Counted from the stretch's first letter, positions 1 through 8,442 are shown. The stretch is 11,924 nt of DNA from an uncultured Muribaculaceae bacterium (GCA_938039795.1 CALHWU010000133.1:1-11924), one strand, 5' to 3'. Notes: generated from the letters alone by a model not told the origin. Numbers and translations are program-made.

Positions 1-2
1 GG

Positions 3-827
3 TGGAGAAAAAACGAGAAATACATCAAATCCTTTTCAGCTCCTCGTCCGCAGGTCACAGACGACACCATCGGCATTTCTGCTTTACAGAACACCCCCGG
101 ACAAGGGGAACCATTTCTCTCCATTATCTTCACATCCGAATCAGGACGCCTGCTTGACAGCATCCCTGTGATAACCACACAGTCTGAAGGGCAGACGGGT
201 CCTCTGAGCTTCAACGGATCAGTGACATTCGATACGTTTGACGGCTATATCCCGCACTCACAAGCCGAAGGCATCGCCTTCTTCGTGCAGGGACAGCCGA
301 GCATGTACGCGGCACCCGCCCCTGCGCTTTGGCGTTCAGGCGATGAGTTACACACGCTGATGAAATTTTCCGACACCATCTACAGCGTGGCCATGAACCG
401 TGCTCCCGAGGCAGCAATGATATTCGACATGGGCGGACAGGGATATACTCCCGCCGACAACGGCAAGCGCGATCTCACGGAAAACGATCTGATGATCGGG
501 GAGATCGTGGAGACTCCGGCGACGCTGATCTTCAGCGTATCGAAAGGATGGAACAAGAGATCCAACGCGTTTATTGGCCTCTATGACAAGAAGGAGGGTA
601 CCACACGCGCCACAAAGGTGAGCGAGGGATTTGTCGACGACCTGACCGGCTTCATGCCGTTCTTCCCCGTCGCCGCGACTCCCGACGGACGCTACGTAGG
701 CATCGTCACACAGGAGGATATCGCCAAATGGATGGAGGAACACCCCGACGCCAAGGTCCCCGAATCGCTTCAGGCAGTGGTCGACAGCGAGGAGGAGCCC
801 AATCCGGTGCTCGTCATCGTTAAATAA
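3..827 (+). CDS. 6-bladed beta-propeller protein, C-terminal part (5' end outside window)
   Basis: The reading frame is open from the first bases of the window to a TAA at 825-827, so this is the 3' part of a gene that starts upstream. A GTG at 168 could be read as a start, but the frame continues upstream without a stop and the residues there look like propeller sequence, so I treat the gene as truncated by the window. The visible 274 residues resemble the C-terminal half of the Bacteroidales 6-bladed beta-propeller family (the DUF5128 / BF3164-like lipoprotein group). Family-like signatures are FSDTIYSV in a strand-turn context followed by IFDMGGQGY, and near the end GFMPFFPVAATPDGRYVGI, a DIAKW helix and a terminal NPVLVIVK strand. 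Family members are usually lipoproteins with a signal peptide, which cannot be checked here. No enzymatic role is known to me. The gene converges on queG with 20 bp between the stop codons and no obvious terminator hairpin. Confidence 0.75.
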   Translation, partial: WRKNEKYIKSFSAPRPQVTDDTIGISALQNTPGQGEPFLSIIFTSESGRLLDSIPVITTQSEGQTGPLSFNGSVTFDTFDGYIPHSQAEGIAFFVQGQPSMYAAPAPALWRSGDELHTLMKFSDTIYSVAMNRAPEAAMIFDMGGQGYTPADNGKRDLTENDLMIGEIVETPATLIFSVSKGWNKRSNAFIGLYDKKEGTTRATKVSEGFVDDLTGFMPFFPVAATPDGRYVGIVTQEDIAKWMEEHPDAKVPESLQAVVDSEEEPNPVLVIVK

Positions 828-847
828 CTGCGGTCAATCACGACATT

Positions 848-1804
848 TCAGTCAGGCTCGACGGAGGCGGCATTGCGCTGCAGTCCGGCGAGCTTGGCTC
901 TTTTTATGGCCGAATTCTTAAATAGCGTGGAGAATTTTTCCTGCGACATCGACAGGACTTCGTCGCGGGTCAGCGCGAGCAGTCCGGGACGCGGGGCGAA
1001 CTCTGGCAGAGGCTCCACGGGATCGGCCATACGGTTGTGGGGACAGGCTATCTGGCAGGTGTCGCAGCCATATACCCGTCGGCCAAGACGCACCCCTTCG
1101 GGGAGCGGGCCGCGATGCTCGATGGTCAGGCACGACAGGCAGCGCCGGGCGTCGAGCGTGGGATGCGACGGATTGCCGTCGAGCGCCTGCCCCGGACAGT
1201 AGACCACGCAACGCCGGCACCCGGCGCATGACAGGCGGCAGGGAGCGTCGGGCGTCATTTCGACGGTCGACAGTATCGACCCGATGAAAAAATATGAGCC
1301 TGCGCCGGGCAGGATCAGCTGGCAGTTGATGCCTACGAAGCCCACACCGGCCTTCACGGCCCAGTAGCGTTCGCGCAGCGGAGCGGTATCGACGCATACG
1401 CGCGTGGCTCCTCCCCAACGCGCGCGGATCTTTTCGGCCGCTCCTTCGAGGCGCCGGCGCAACACGTCGTGATAATCATCGCCGAGAGCATAGGATGCGA
1501 TGCGCAGCTTTCCGTCAGAGGGAATCACCGGCCGGGCATATGGAAACGCGGCCACGATAATGGATCGCGCGCCTTCGAGCAGCAGCGACGGGTCGCTCCT
1601 GACCTCGCCGTAGCGTTCGAGATAATCCATGGTGTCATGACGCCCGGCGGCTATCCACTCGTCATAGACCCGCGCCGAGGACGCATCGACAGGCTCGACG
1701 CGCGCTATACCGCAACGATAGGCGCCGACTTCGGTCATTATCGCCTCCAGATCGGCATGACCCGGCACGGGGGCCGCATCACATCGGGAGGACGTCGAAC
1801 TCAT
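848..1804 (-). CDS. queG: Epoxyqueuosine reductase QueG
   Basis: QueG carries out the last step of queuosine synthesis, reducing epoxyqueuosine to queuosine in tRNA with a cobalamin cofactor and two [4Fe-4S] clusters, in the cytoplasm. The 318-residue protein shows the expected layout. An N-terminal QueG domain contains VDTAPLRER with the presumed catalytic Asp at residue 139. A ferredoxin-like part follows with C189, C193, C196, C199 and C203 (CAGCRRCVVYCP), then C222 and C225, then GCDTCQIACPHN with C247, C250 and C254. Length is normal for the short, HEAT-less form. The loop after the Asp reads VGFVGINCQLI where relatives usually have W-IGKN; this Lys-to-Ile change is odd. The chosen ATG overlaps the upstream deacetylase gene by 26 bp. 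A GTG at residue 13 would avoid the overlap and still keep the helix before CGIARVEP; an ATG at residue 23 would cut that helix. It is the last gene of the 5915-848 operon. Confidence 0.93.
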   Translation of the reverse strand: MSSTSSRCDAAPVPGHADLEAIMTEVGAYRCGIARVEPVDASSARVYDEWIAAGRHDTMDYLERYGEVRSDPSLLLEGARSIIVAAFPYARPVIPSDGKLRIASYALGDDYHDVLRRRLEGAAEKIRARWGGATRVCVDTAPLRERYWAVKAGVGFVGINCQLILPGAGSYFFIGSILSTVEMTPDAPCRLSCAGCRRCVVYCPGQALDGNPSHPTLDARRCLSCLTIEHRGPLPEGVRLGRRVYGCDTCQIACPHNRMADPVEPLPEFAPRPGLLALTRDEVLSMSQEKFSTLFKNSAIKRAKLAGLQRNAASVEPD

Positions 1805-2399
1805 AGCCTTCGTTTTTCAGCCATTTTATGGCAAGCGGCAACGCGGCCTTCATGTTGCGCTCTGCCTTGAGGGAATCGTGGAATACGATGATCGAGCCCG
1901 GACGCGCGTAGCGCCTGACGTTGTCGAACACCTGATTTGGGCGGAGCCGCTTCGAGTAGTCGCGGCTGACGAGGTCGTACATCACTATGTTGTAGCGGTT
2001 CTTGATGGCCTTGGCCTGCCGCCAGCGGATAATGCCGTGAGGCGGTCTGAAGAGATGGCTGTCGATAAGACGGTCGGCCTCGGTGATGTCGCGCATGTAG
2101 GTCATGGACGTCACCTTGAATCCCTGCAGGTGATGCATTGTGTGGTTGCCGTAGCTATGACCGCGGCGCTTCACCTCCTCAAACACCTCGGGGTGACGCC
2201 TCACGTTGTCGCCCACCATGAAGAATGTGGCCTTGATCTCCTCGGCGTCGAGAAGGTCGAGCACCCAGGGGGTCACCTCCGGAATGGGGCCGTCGTCGAA
2301 TGTCAGATAGACCACCTTGCGGCCGCGGCGGTTGATGCGCCACATGGCCTCGGGGAAAAGCAGACGGTAGAGCAAAGGGGGCTGTTCGATGAGTCCCAT
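1779..2399 (-). CDS. Polysaccharide deacetylase family protein (NodB homology domain)
   Basis: This 206-residue protein is essentially one NodB domain (carbohydrate esterase family 4), a metal-dependent fold that removes N- or O-acetyl groups from glycans. Motif 1 is YLTFDDGP (residues 31-38), giving the base D35 and metal ligand D36. Motif 2 is HTMHH (86-90), supplying metal-binding H86 and H90. Motif 3 is FRPPHG (117-122). Motif 4 is around D142 (YDLVSRDY), and motif 5 is IVFHDS with H174. All key residues are present, so it is probably active. I see no clear signal peptide: the N-terminus MGLIEQPPLLYRLLFPEAMW is only moderately hydrophobic, so location is uncertain. The actual substrate (peptidoglycan, capsule or another glycan) cannot be told from sequence. 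It starts 6 bp after the DUF2723 gene and overlaps queG, so it is likely co-transcribed with the glycosyltransferase-like membrane protein, which suggests a shared glycan-related role. Confidence 0.9.
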   Translation of the reverse strand: MGLIEQPPLLYRLLFPEAMWRINRRGRKVVYLTFDDGPIPEVTPWVLDLLDAEEIKATFFMVGDNVRRHPEVFEEVKRRGHSYGNHTMHHLQGFKVTSMTYMRDITEADRLIDSHLFRPPHGIIRWRQAKAIKNRYNIVMYDLVSRDYSKRLRPNQVFDNVRRYARPGSIIVFHDSLKAERNMKAALPLAIKWLKNEGYEFDVLPM

Positions 2400-2405
2400 G
2401 ACCGC

Positions 2406-5400
2406 TTACTTCTCCTTCTGGCTTGAGTTGAACCTGAACTGGCGCTCGAGATCTACACCTTTGGCGGTAATCTCCTTTTCAAGCGTCTCTACATCGCCGC
2501 CTCCGTAGAGATAGCTCTGTATCAGGTCGAGGAAATACCGCTGGTCGACGTAGCGGTCGGAGTAAGGCAGGGTGGAATACTGCCAGGGCGAGAGGCTCTG
2601 GTAGTAGACCAGATTGTCAGCATAGCGCATGATTTCGTCGCGGATGATCTGCAGTCCCTTCTCGGTGTCGGCCTTATTGCCTGTGAGCTCGCCGAGATTG
2701 AGATACAGATCGCCGGCCTGCTTGCCCACCTGCACCGCGTAGGGCATCACCTCTACCGGCAGCTTCTCACGCATCAGATCAAGCACCGTGCGCGCGCGCT
2801 GGTAGGAATCGGTGGTGATACGCTTGAGCTCGCCCGACTGCAGGGCGTTGAGCATGGCGGAGTCGCGGTCAAACGTGCGCTCGGCCTGGATACCTTCGTT
2901 GATGAGGGCCGTCACCAGATCGAGCATGGCCGTGCGGTGTGTGGTCACCATGCGGCGCACAGTCTCGTCGAGATAGATGTCGTCGGAGTCCTTCAGCTTG
3001 TCGAGACCGCCCCATGCCCAGCGTTCGGTGACGTTGCGGTACATCTTGTCGGTGTTCACTCCGGGATCGTCCGACGAATTGCGCACCGGGCCTACCTCAT
3101 AGGCCAGACCGTTGTTGCGCAGATACGGCGAAAGGCTCATGTAGTAGCGCTCCGGCACGGTCATGGCGAAGTAGACCGGGCGGTTCCAGCCGTTGGCGGC
3201 GGAAGTGGCTATCATATCGAGAGCGATGGTCTTGCTGAGTGTCATGCCGCGTTCGCCGGGAGCATGCGGATCGGAGAGCAGATTGACGGGTATCACGTCG
3301 TCGGCAGCCAGAGCCTCCTGCGACGTGATGCGTCCGGCAGCCACGAGAGCTGCGGTGTCGACGGGGACGTACATATTGGGATGCTTAACGATCGGCAGAC
3401 CCCATGAGTTCTGGCGTGCCTCAGGCGAATATATCTGGCGGAGCGACGCCAGGGCATCGACGGGGGTTGTGTCGTTGTCGAGGAAGTAGGCGTACTGCAG
3501 ACGGTCGTAGGCATAGTCCGTCGGCTTGGCCTGCATGTCGATGCCGGGAGCCTCGTAGGATGGACGGCGCACCTGGTCGACATACCAGTCGGTGGTGAGA
3601 TATGAAAGGTTGACCACCTTCACGTCAGTGCGGGTGCCCTCCACCTCCTGCGCGTACCAGAGCGGGAAGGTATCGTTGTCGCCGTTGGTGAATATGATGG
3701 CGTTCTCGTCGAGACTCTGCAGATAGTTATTGCCGAAGTCGCGGGTGGTATAGCGTCCGGAGCGGTCATGGTCGTCCCAGGTCTGCGACACCATCTGGAG
3801 CGGCACCAGCAGTCCGATCAGAGCTGCCACCGAGGCTGCCGCCAGAGAGCGCGAGCGGAGCTTACCGGGAAGCTCCTCAGCCGGATATATGCCCGGCTCT
3901 TCATCGTCGGCCTTGGCCTGCTTCTTATTGCGCAGGGCCAGCATGATCAGGCGCCATATTCCGGCAACACCCATGCCTACCCAAATGGCGAAGGCATAGA
4001 ACGAGCCTGCGAAGGCGTAGTCGCGCTCGCGGGGCTGTCCCGGCGTCTGGTTGAGGTAGAGCACAATGGCTATTCCGGTCATGAAGAAGAGGAAGAACAC
4101 CACCCAGAACTGTTCGATGCCGCGCTTCGACACGAACGCCTGCCAGCCGATGCCGATGATGCCGAGCAGAAGAGGCAGCATGTAGAACACGTTATGTCCC
4201 TTGTTGTCGCGTCCCTCGGCAGCGGGGAGCAGACTCTGGTCGCCGAGGCGGGCGTTGTCGATAAACGGTATGCCCGATATCCAGTTGCCGCGGTTCACCT
4301 CGCCGTTGCCCTGGAGATCGTTCTGACGTCCGGCAAAATTCCACATGAAGTAGCGCCAGTACATATGGTTGAGCTGATAGACGAGGAAGAAGTCGAGATT
4401 CTCGCCCATCGTCGGTTTGAGCTGCATGGTCTGCTGTATGGGGTTGCCCTCCTTGTCGACGTAGATAGTAGCGTTGACCGGCTTGCCGCGGAATCCTATC
4501 CAGTCGGCATAAGCCTGCTTGTGGGAGGGGTCCGAGCTGTAGATGCGCGGGAAGAGCATGTTGAGCTCGGGAGTCATCTCGTAGCTCTTCTTATGCCCGG
4601 TCATGATGTAGGCGTCGGGCTCGTCGGGGTTCTCCTTCACCTTCTTGGCGTAAAGGGCGGGGCCCTCCTTGGTCACGGGATTGGTCTGCTGACCCGAAAC
4701 CTCATAAACAGGCGAGGAGTTGAGCGTGGCCCCGTAGAAGAGCGGACGGTCGCCGTACTGCTCGCGGTTGAGGTAAGATGCGAGGGAGAAAAGGTTGTCG
4801 GGCGCGTTCTGGTTCATCGGCGTGTGGGCCGAGGAGCGTATGAGCAGCAGTGCGTAGGAGCTGTAGCCGACGAAAATCACCAGGGTGGATATGGCCACAA
4901 GGTTCAGTATTCTCACCGGAAGCTTCTTGCACATGAAGAGCCATGCGGCAAGACCTGCGGTCAGCAGCACGGCGAGCCAGAGGCTGTCGCCGATGAAGAG
5001 CATTCCGGAGAGGGTGATGGCGAGAAGGAAAGAGATGCGTATGCGGGCGGCCGAGCGCTGCGCGTAGAGCTCTCGGATGGCCCAGCAGAACACGCCGATG
5101 AATATCACTGTATAGGCCAGAGTGCCCATATTGAAGCTCCAGCCGAGCACGTTGACGCAGAACAGTTCGAAATACTGGGCTATCTCGATGAATCCAGGCA
5201 CGAGGCCGTAGAGTATCAGCGCCACTATTGCACATGACACGAGCAGCGCCAGCAGAGAACCCTTGGCCGAGGTGTTTTTCCACTTGCGGTAGTAGACCAC
5301 AAGCACAATGGCGGGGATACAGAGCAGATTGAGCAGATGGACGGCTATAGATATGCCGATCACGTAGGCTATCAGCACAAGATAGCGGTCGGAATGCGGC

Positions 5401-5915
5401 TGGTCGGCGCGGTTTTCCCACTTGAGAATGAGCCAGAACACCAGCGCGGTGCAGAACGACGAGAAGGCATATACCTCGCCCTCGACGGCCGAGAACCAGA
5501 ATGTGTCGCTCCAGGTGTAGACCAGCGAAGCGCAGAGGGCCGAGCCGAATATGACTATCATCTTGAGCGGGCTGACCTCAGTGGCGTCATCCTTCACCAC
5601 AAGACGCTTCACCAGATGGGTGACCGTCCAGAAGAGCAGCAGTATGGTACCTGCCGAGAGCAGGGCCGACATGAAGTTGACGCAGTAGGCCACCTTGGAG
5701 ATGTCACCGCCGGCGAAGTTGACGAAGAATCGTCCGGCGAGCATGAATATCGGGTTGCCCGGCGGGTGTCCGACTTCGAGTTTGAATGCCTGCAGTATGA
5801 ACTCCGGACAATCCCAGAAGCTGGCCGTAGGCTCAAGCGTCAGGATGTAGGTCAGGGCGGCCACGACGAAGCATAGCCATCCGAGCGAGTTGTTGATAAG
5901 GTTGTAGCGTTTCAT
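2406..5915 (-). CDS. DUF2723 family polytopic membrane protein, likely GT-C glycosyltransferase
   Basis: The product has 1169 residues. The N-terminal DUF2723 signature is clear: TLEPTASFWDCPEF (26-39) with acidic D35 and E38, then LEVGHPPGNPIF (46-57). The same domain occurs in human TMEM260, reported as a protein O-mannosyltransferase, and the acidic residues in the first loop are the usual GT-C catalytic pattern. Further family-like blocks are FWFSAVEGEVYAF (139-151), NQTPGQPRERDYAFAGSFY (622-640) and NGDNDTFPLWYA (744-755). Roughly a dozen hydrophobic segments lie between residues 10 and 710, with a soluble insert at about 362-575. After residue 715 there is a large soluble domain of about 450 residues, presumably periplasmic, rich in short helices near the end. 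In Bacteroidota the natural acceptor is unsettled; protein or cell-surface glycosylation is an inference. It is the first gene of the operon with a NodB deacetylase and queG, driven by the promoter at 5996-6028. Confidence 0.88.
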   Translation of the reverse strand: MKRYNLINNSLGWLCFVVAALTYILTLEPTASFWDCPEFILQAFKLEVGHPPGNPIFMLAGRFFVNFAGGDISKVAYCVNFMSALLSAGTILLLFWTVTHLVKRLVVKDDATEVSPLKMIVIFGSALCASLVYTWSDTFWFSAVEGEVYAFSSFCTALVFWLILKWENRADQPHSDRYLVLIAYVIGISIAVHLLNLLCIPAIVLVVYYRKWKNTSAKGSLLALLVSCAIVALILYGLVPGFIEIAQYFELFCVNVLGWSFNMGTLAYTVIFIGVFCWAIRELYAQRSAARIRISFLLAITLSGMLFIGDSLWLAVLLTAGLAAWLFMCKKLPVRILNLVAISTLVIFVGYSSYALLLIRSSAHTPMNQNAPDNLFSLASYLNREQYGDRPLFYGATLNSSPVYEVSGQQTNPVTKEGPALYAKKVKENPDEPDAYIMTGHKKSYEMTPELNMLFPRIYSSDPSHKQAYADWIGFRGKPVNATIYVDKEGNPIQQTMQLKPTMGENLDFFLVYQLNHMYWRYFMWNFAGRQNDLQGNGEVNRGNWISGIPFIDNARLGDQSLLPAAEGRDNKGHNVFYMLPLLLGIIGIGWQAFVSKRGIEQFWVVFFLFFMTGIAIVLYLNQTPGQPRERDYAFAGSFYAFAIWVGMGVAGIWRLIMLALRNKKQAKADDEEPGIYPAEELPGKLRSRSLAAASVAALIGLLVPLQMVSQTWDDHDRSGRYTTRDFGNNYLQSLDENAIIFTNGDNDTFPLWYAQEVEGTRTDVKVVNLSYLTTDWYVDQVRRPSYEAPGIDMQAKPTDYAYDRLQYAYFLDNDTTPVDALASLRQIYSPEARQNSWGLPIVKHPNMYVPVDTAALVAAGRITSQEALAADDVIPVNLLSDPHAPGERGMTLSKTIALDMIATSAANGWNRPVYFAMTVPERYYMSLSPYLRNNGLAYEVGPVRNSSDDPGVNTDKMYRNVTERWAWGGLDKLKDSDDIYLDETVRRMVTTHRTAMLDLVTALINEGIQAERTFDRDSAMLNALQSGELKRITTDSYQRARTVLDLMREKLPVEVMPYAVQVGKQAGDLYLNLGELTGNKADTEKGLQIIRDEIMRYADNLVYYQSLSPWQYSTLPYSDRYVDQRYFLDLIQSYLYGGGDVETLEKEITAKGVDLERQFRFNSSQKEK

Positions 5916-5995
5916 TGCGTTTACAGGTGATAACGTCGGCCCCGGTGGCAGCGGCCGTCAGTCGACAACCGTATGCACGCACCGCAGGCAGCGTG

Positions 5996-6028
5996 CAAAG
6001 TTAGCCATTTCGCCCGACATACGAGCAA
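5996..6028 (-). promoter_or_regulatory. Bacteroidota-type promoter for the DUF2723-deacetylase-queG operon
   Basis: Read on the minus strand, TAACTTTG (6003-5996) matches the Bacteroidota -7 consensus TAnnTTTG exactly. TTG (6028-6026) lies 22 bp upstream, in place for the -33 element. Transcription would start near 5991, giving a leader of about 75 nt before the ATG at 5915. An 8-bp inverted repeat (GGCAGCGT at 5987-5994 and ACGCTGCC at 6042-6049) brackets the promoter; it may be an operator or chance in this GC-rich stretch. Nothing else stands out in the 245-bp divergent gap. Confidence 0.65.
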
Positions 6029-6160
6029 TTACACCGCCCCGACGCTGCCAAAATTCACATTTTTTCAGGCAAAGGCATCTCTCAGACCCTCGTCCCGGAG
6101 GCGCTGACGGCATTATTTATGGCCGCGACACAATGTTTGGGAACGACTGACGTTGAATTA

Positions 6161-8143
6161 ATGATGAAACGAACATCTGTCAGCAACATACTCACTTTTG
6201 CCATAATCGCCATAGTGTCGCTTCTGGCGACGGGATGCCGCGGGCCGAAGCTCGCCACCGCCGACGCACAGATGGAACGGGGCGAGTATTTCGACGCCTC
6301 CGCCTCATACCGCAAGATCTACAACAAGCTCAAGAAGCAGTCAGACCGTGAGCTGCGTGGCGAAGTAGCGTTCAAGATGGCTGAGGCCGACCGGAAGCTC
6401 GGACGCGCAGGACGGGCAGCGACAGCCTACCGCAACGCGCTGCGCTACGGCTACCCCGACTCGATAGCCCTGCTGCGGATGGCGTCGATGCTCCATGCCT
6501 CGGGAAAATATGCCGACGCCGTCGACGCCTACGGCCGCTATCTCGCGTCGAATCCGCGCGATCCGGAGGCTTTGGCCGGCATCAGCGGTGCCAGGCAGGC
6601 CGCGAGGATGAAATCGTTGCCGACGCGCTACGTCGTCAGGCCGCAGAAACTCTTCAATTCGCGCCGCGCCGACTTCTCTCCGGTGCTCGATCCGGAGGGA
6701 CGGCTCTATTTCACCACCACCAACGAGAAAGTCACCGGCACCACCCGCTCGGAGGTGACCGGCACGAAACGCGCCGATATCTGGGTGGCCACCAAGGACG
6801 AGCAGGGCCGCTGGCAGCGTCCGATGCCGGCCGAAGGGGAGCTCAACACCGAGGCCGACGAGGGGGTGACAGCCTTCTCGTCCGACGGACGGACGATGTA
6901 TCTGACGCGCGCCCGAAAGAATCCGCAGGCCGACGCGCCTACCGAGATATGCACATCCGCGCGTTCGGAGGCATCGTGGGGCGAGGCGCGGCCGATCGAC
7001 CTGATATCCGACACCGTCAGCAGCTACGGACATCCGGCGATCGATCCGTCGGGGCGCTATCTCTATTTCGTGTCGGACCGCCCCGGAAGCATCGGCCAGA
7101 CCGATATATGGCGCATAGAGCTGAACACCTCGGGCGCCGTGCCCGAAAACCTCGGCATGGCGATCAACACCGCCGGCCGCGAGATGTTTCCGGTGATGCG
7201 CACCGACAGCCTGATGTATTTCTCCTCCGACGGACATCCCGGCATGGGTGGTCTCGACATATTCATGGCCAGGCTGCAGCCGTCGGGCGCATGGACCGTG
7301 CGCAACATGGGAGTGCCGCTCAACTCCGAGGCCGACGATTTCGGGATGACGTTCGAGCCGGGCCGCGAGGCGGGCTTTTTCAGCACGTCGCGCGGCGATG
7401 CCCGAGGCTATGACCACATCTACTCTTTCGAGCTTCCCGATCTGAAGATCAGCATTTCGGGGTATGTCACCGACATGGAGGAGGAACCGATAGCCGGCGC
7501 GACGGTAAAAATCGTAGGCAATGACGGCACCAACCGCCGCGCCGTCACCCGCGACGACGGCTCGTTCAGTTTCCCGCTCGACCGGGGAGTGCGCTACGCG
7601 ATGCTTGCCGGTGCAAAAGGCTATATGAACGCCCGGCAGGAATTTGAATCGGACACCACGGCTGCCGACGCCGACTATGCCGTCGACTTCATACTCGCCT
7701 CGCTCACACAGCCCAACGTAGTGGAAAACATCTTTTACGACTTCGACAAGGCCACCCTCCGTCCCGAATCGGCCGAAGCTCTCGACGCCCTCGTCAGAAC
7801 ACTGAATGAGAATCCCGGGATCAACGTAGAGATGGGATCGCACACCGACCGCGTCGGCTCCGACGCCTACAACAACCGCCTGTCAGAGCGGCGCGCACGC
7901 TCTGTCGTGGACTATCTCGTGGCGGCAGGCATAGCCCCGGAGAGGCTGACATGGCGCGGCTACGGCAAATCGCAGCCGAAGAAAGTCACAAAGCGCGTCA
8001 ACCGCCTCTACCCGCAATTTCCCGAGGGCACCCTGCTCGACGAAGCGTTCATAGCCACCCTCTCCGACGAAGACCGCGACGCCGCCGACCAGATCAACCG
8101 CCGCACCGAATTCCGTGTCACCTCCACCGACTTCTCCTTCTGA
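6161..8143 (+). CDS. OmpA-family outer-membrane lipoprotein with PorE-like domain order
   Basis: I start the gene at ATG 6161 (660 residues), not at the upstream in-frame ATG 6119, because MMKRTS then begins a normal lipoprotein signal: a hydrophobic segment (residues 10-23) ending in LLATGC with lipid-modified C26. Domain order follows: TPR-like helices (about 33-150), five PD40/WD40-like blades (about 170-422, for example PVLDPEGRLYFTT, AIDPSGRYLYFVSDR, SLMYFSSDGHPGMGGLDIF), a carboxypeptidase-regulatory-like beta domain (about 428-495, ISISGYVTDMEEEPIAGATV), and an OmpA C-terminal domain (about 523-655). That last domain contains SHTDRVGSDAYNNRLSERRA; D563 and R578 occupy the positions that bind diaminopimelate in peptidoglycan. 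This order and length match PorE (PG1058, about 670 residues), which links the type IX secretion system to peptidoglycan. No other secretion gene is in the window, so a role in secretion is inference; a general OM-to-wall anchor is the cautious reading. No strong promoter is visible. Confidence 0.9.
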   Translation: MMKRTSVSNILTFAIIAIVSLLATGCRGPKLATADAQMERGEYFDASASYRKIYNKLKKQSDRELRGEVAFKMAEADRKLGRAGRAATAYRNALRYGYPDSIALLRMASMLHASGKYADAVDAYGRYLASNPRDPEALAGISGARQAARMKSLPTRYVVRPQKLFNSRRADFSPVLDPEGRLYFTTTNEKVTGTTRSEVTGTKRADIWVATKDEQGRWQRPMPAEGELNTEADEGVTAFSSDGRTMYLTRARKNPQADAPTEICTSARSEASWGEARPIDLISDTVSSYGHPAIDPSGRYLYFVSDRPGSIGQTDIWRIELNTSGAVPENLGMAINTAGREMFPVMRTDSLMYFSSDGHPGMGGLDIFMARLQPSGAWTVRNMGVPLNSEADDFGMTFEPGREAGFFSTSRGDARGYDHIYSFELPDLKISISGYVTDMEEEPIAGATVKIVGNDGTNRRAVTRDDGSFSFPLDRGVRYAMLAGAKGYMNARQEFESDTTAADADYAVDFILASLTQPNVVENIFYDFDKATLRPESAEALDALVRTLNENPGINVEMGSHTDRVGSDAYNNRLSERRARSVVDYLVAAGIAPERLTWRGYGKSQPKKVTKRVNRLYPQFPEGTLLDEAFIATLSDEDRDAADQINRRTEFRVTSTDFSF

Positions 8144-8151
8144 TAATTATT

Positions 8152-8418
8152 TTAACCAACCGTAATAATCGGTTGTCCGAAGAAGGTGGAAAGCATAGCC
8201 AGAGTGGAGATCGTGAAGTTATGCTCCCCGCTCAACCAACGCGTTATCTCATTGGGTCGTTTACCGAGAGCCTCGGCAAACTGCTTTTTATTCAAACCTT
8301 TTTCGTGCATAAGTGCATCAAGTCGGTTAGAGATAGCAAATGAGAGTCTGGCTTCCTCACGTTTCTCTTGAGGAATCTCATTGAAAATCTCCTGTAAAGG
8401 AATGTTTGCAGTTCTCAT
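8152..8418 (-). CDS. XRE/HigA-like helix-turn-helix regulator, possible orphan antitoxin
   Basis: This 88-residue protein is mostly one helix-turn-helix domain of the Xre/Cro-C1 type. Residues 31-84 contain NRLDALMHEKGLNKKQFAEALG, a turn, and the recognition-helix region RPNEITRWLSGEHNFTISTL, followed by AMLSTFFGQPI, a pattern I associate with HigA-like antitoxins of Bacteroidota. The N-terminal 30 residues (LQEIFNEIPQEKREEARLSF) form a likely helical extension. The gene converges on the OmpA gene with 8 bp between stop codons. Toxin partners usually sit directly beside such genes, but on this strand there is no ORF between 8418 and the right-hand cassette, so it may be an orphan antitoxin, a lone repressor or a remnant. 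A palindrome and a -7 box directly upstream indicate autoregulation. Base composition lies between that of the flanking blocks. Confidence 0.85.
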   Translation of the reverse strand: MRTANIPLQEIFNEIPQEKREEARLSFAISNRLDALMHEKGLNKKQFAEALGKRPNEITRWLSGEHNFTISTLAMLSTFFGQPIITVG

Positions 8419-8425
8419 TACAACG

Positions 8426-8433
8426 CAAAGTTA
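8426..8433 (-). promoter_or_regulatory. -7 promoter box of the HTH gene, nearly abutting its start codon
   Basis: On the minus strand TAACTTTG (8433-8426) matches the Bacteroidota -7 consensus exactly. It ends 8 bp before the ATG at 8418, so initiation would fall at about 8418-8421 and the mRNA would be leaderless or nearly so. No TTG is seen 19-22 bp upstream; that place is taken by the palindrome at 8443-8460. Confidence 0.55.
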
Positions 8434-8442
8434 CGAAATGCG

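Noticed and set aside
3768..5237. Long plus-strand frame of 489 codons opposite the DUF2723 gene
   Set aside because: It lies entirely antisense to a clearly conserved membrane protein. Its His/Glu/Val-rich sequence is the usual shadow of a GC-rich gene, with no domain.
6132..6139. AATGTTTG as the -7 box of the OmpA gene
   Set aside because: It differs from TAnnTTTG at the first position and has no TTG at the -33 distance, so the support is too weak to list.
6119..6160. Earlier ATG for the OmpA lipoprotein
   Set aside because: It would place 14 polar residues before the signal peptide; ATG 6161 gives a standard lipoprotein signal.
6341..7843. Minus-strand frame of 500 codons opposite the OmpA gene
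   Set aside because: Antisense shadow: the opposite strand carries five recognisable domains, while this translation is rich in Arg, Gly and His without motifs.
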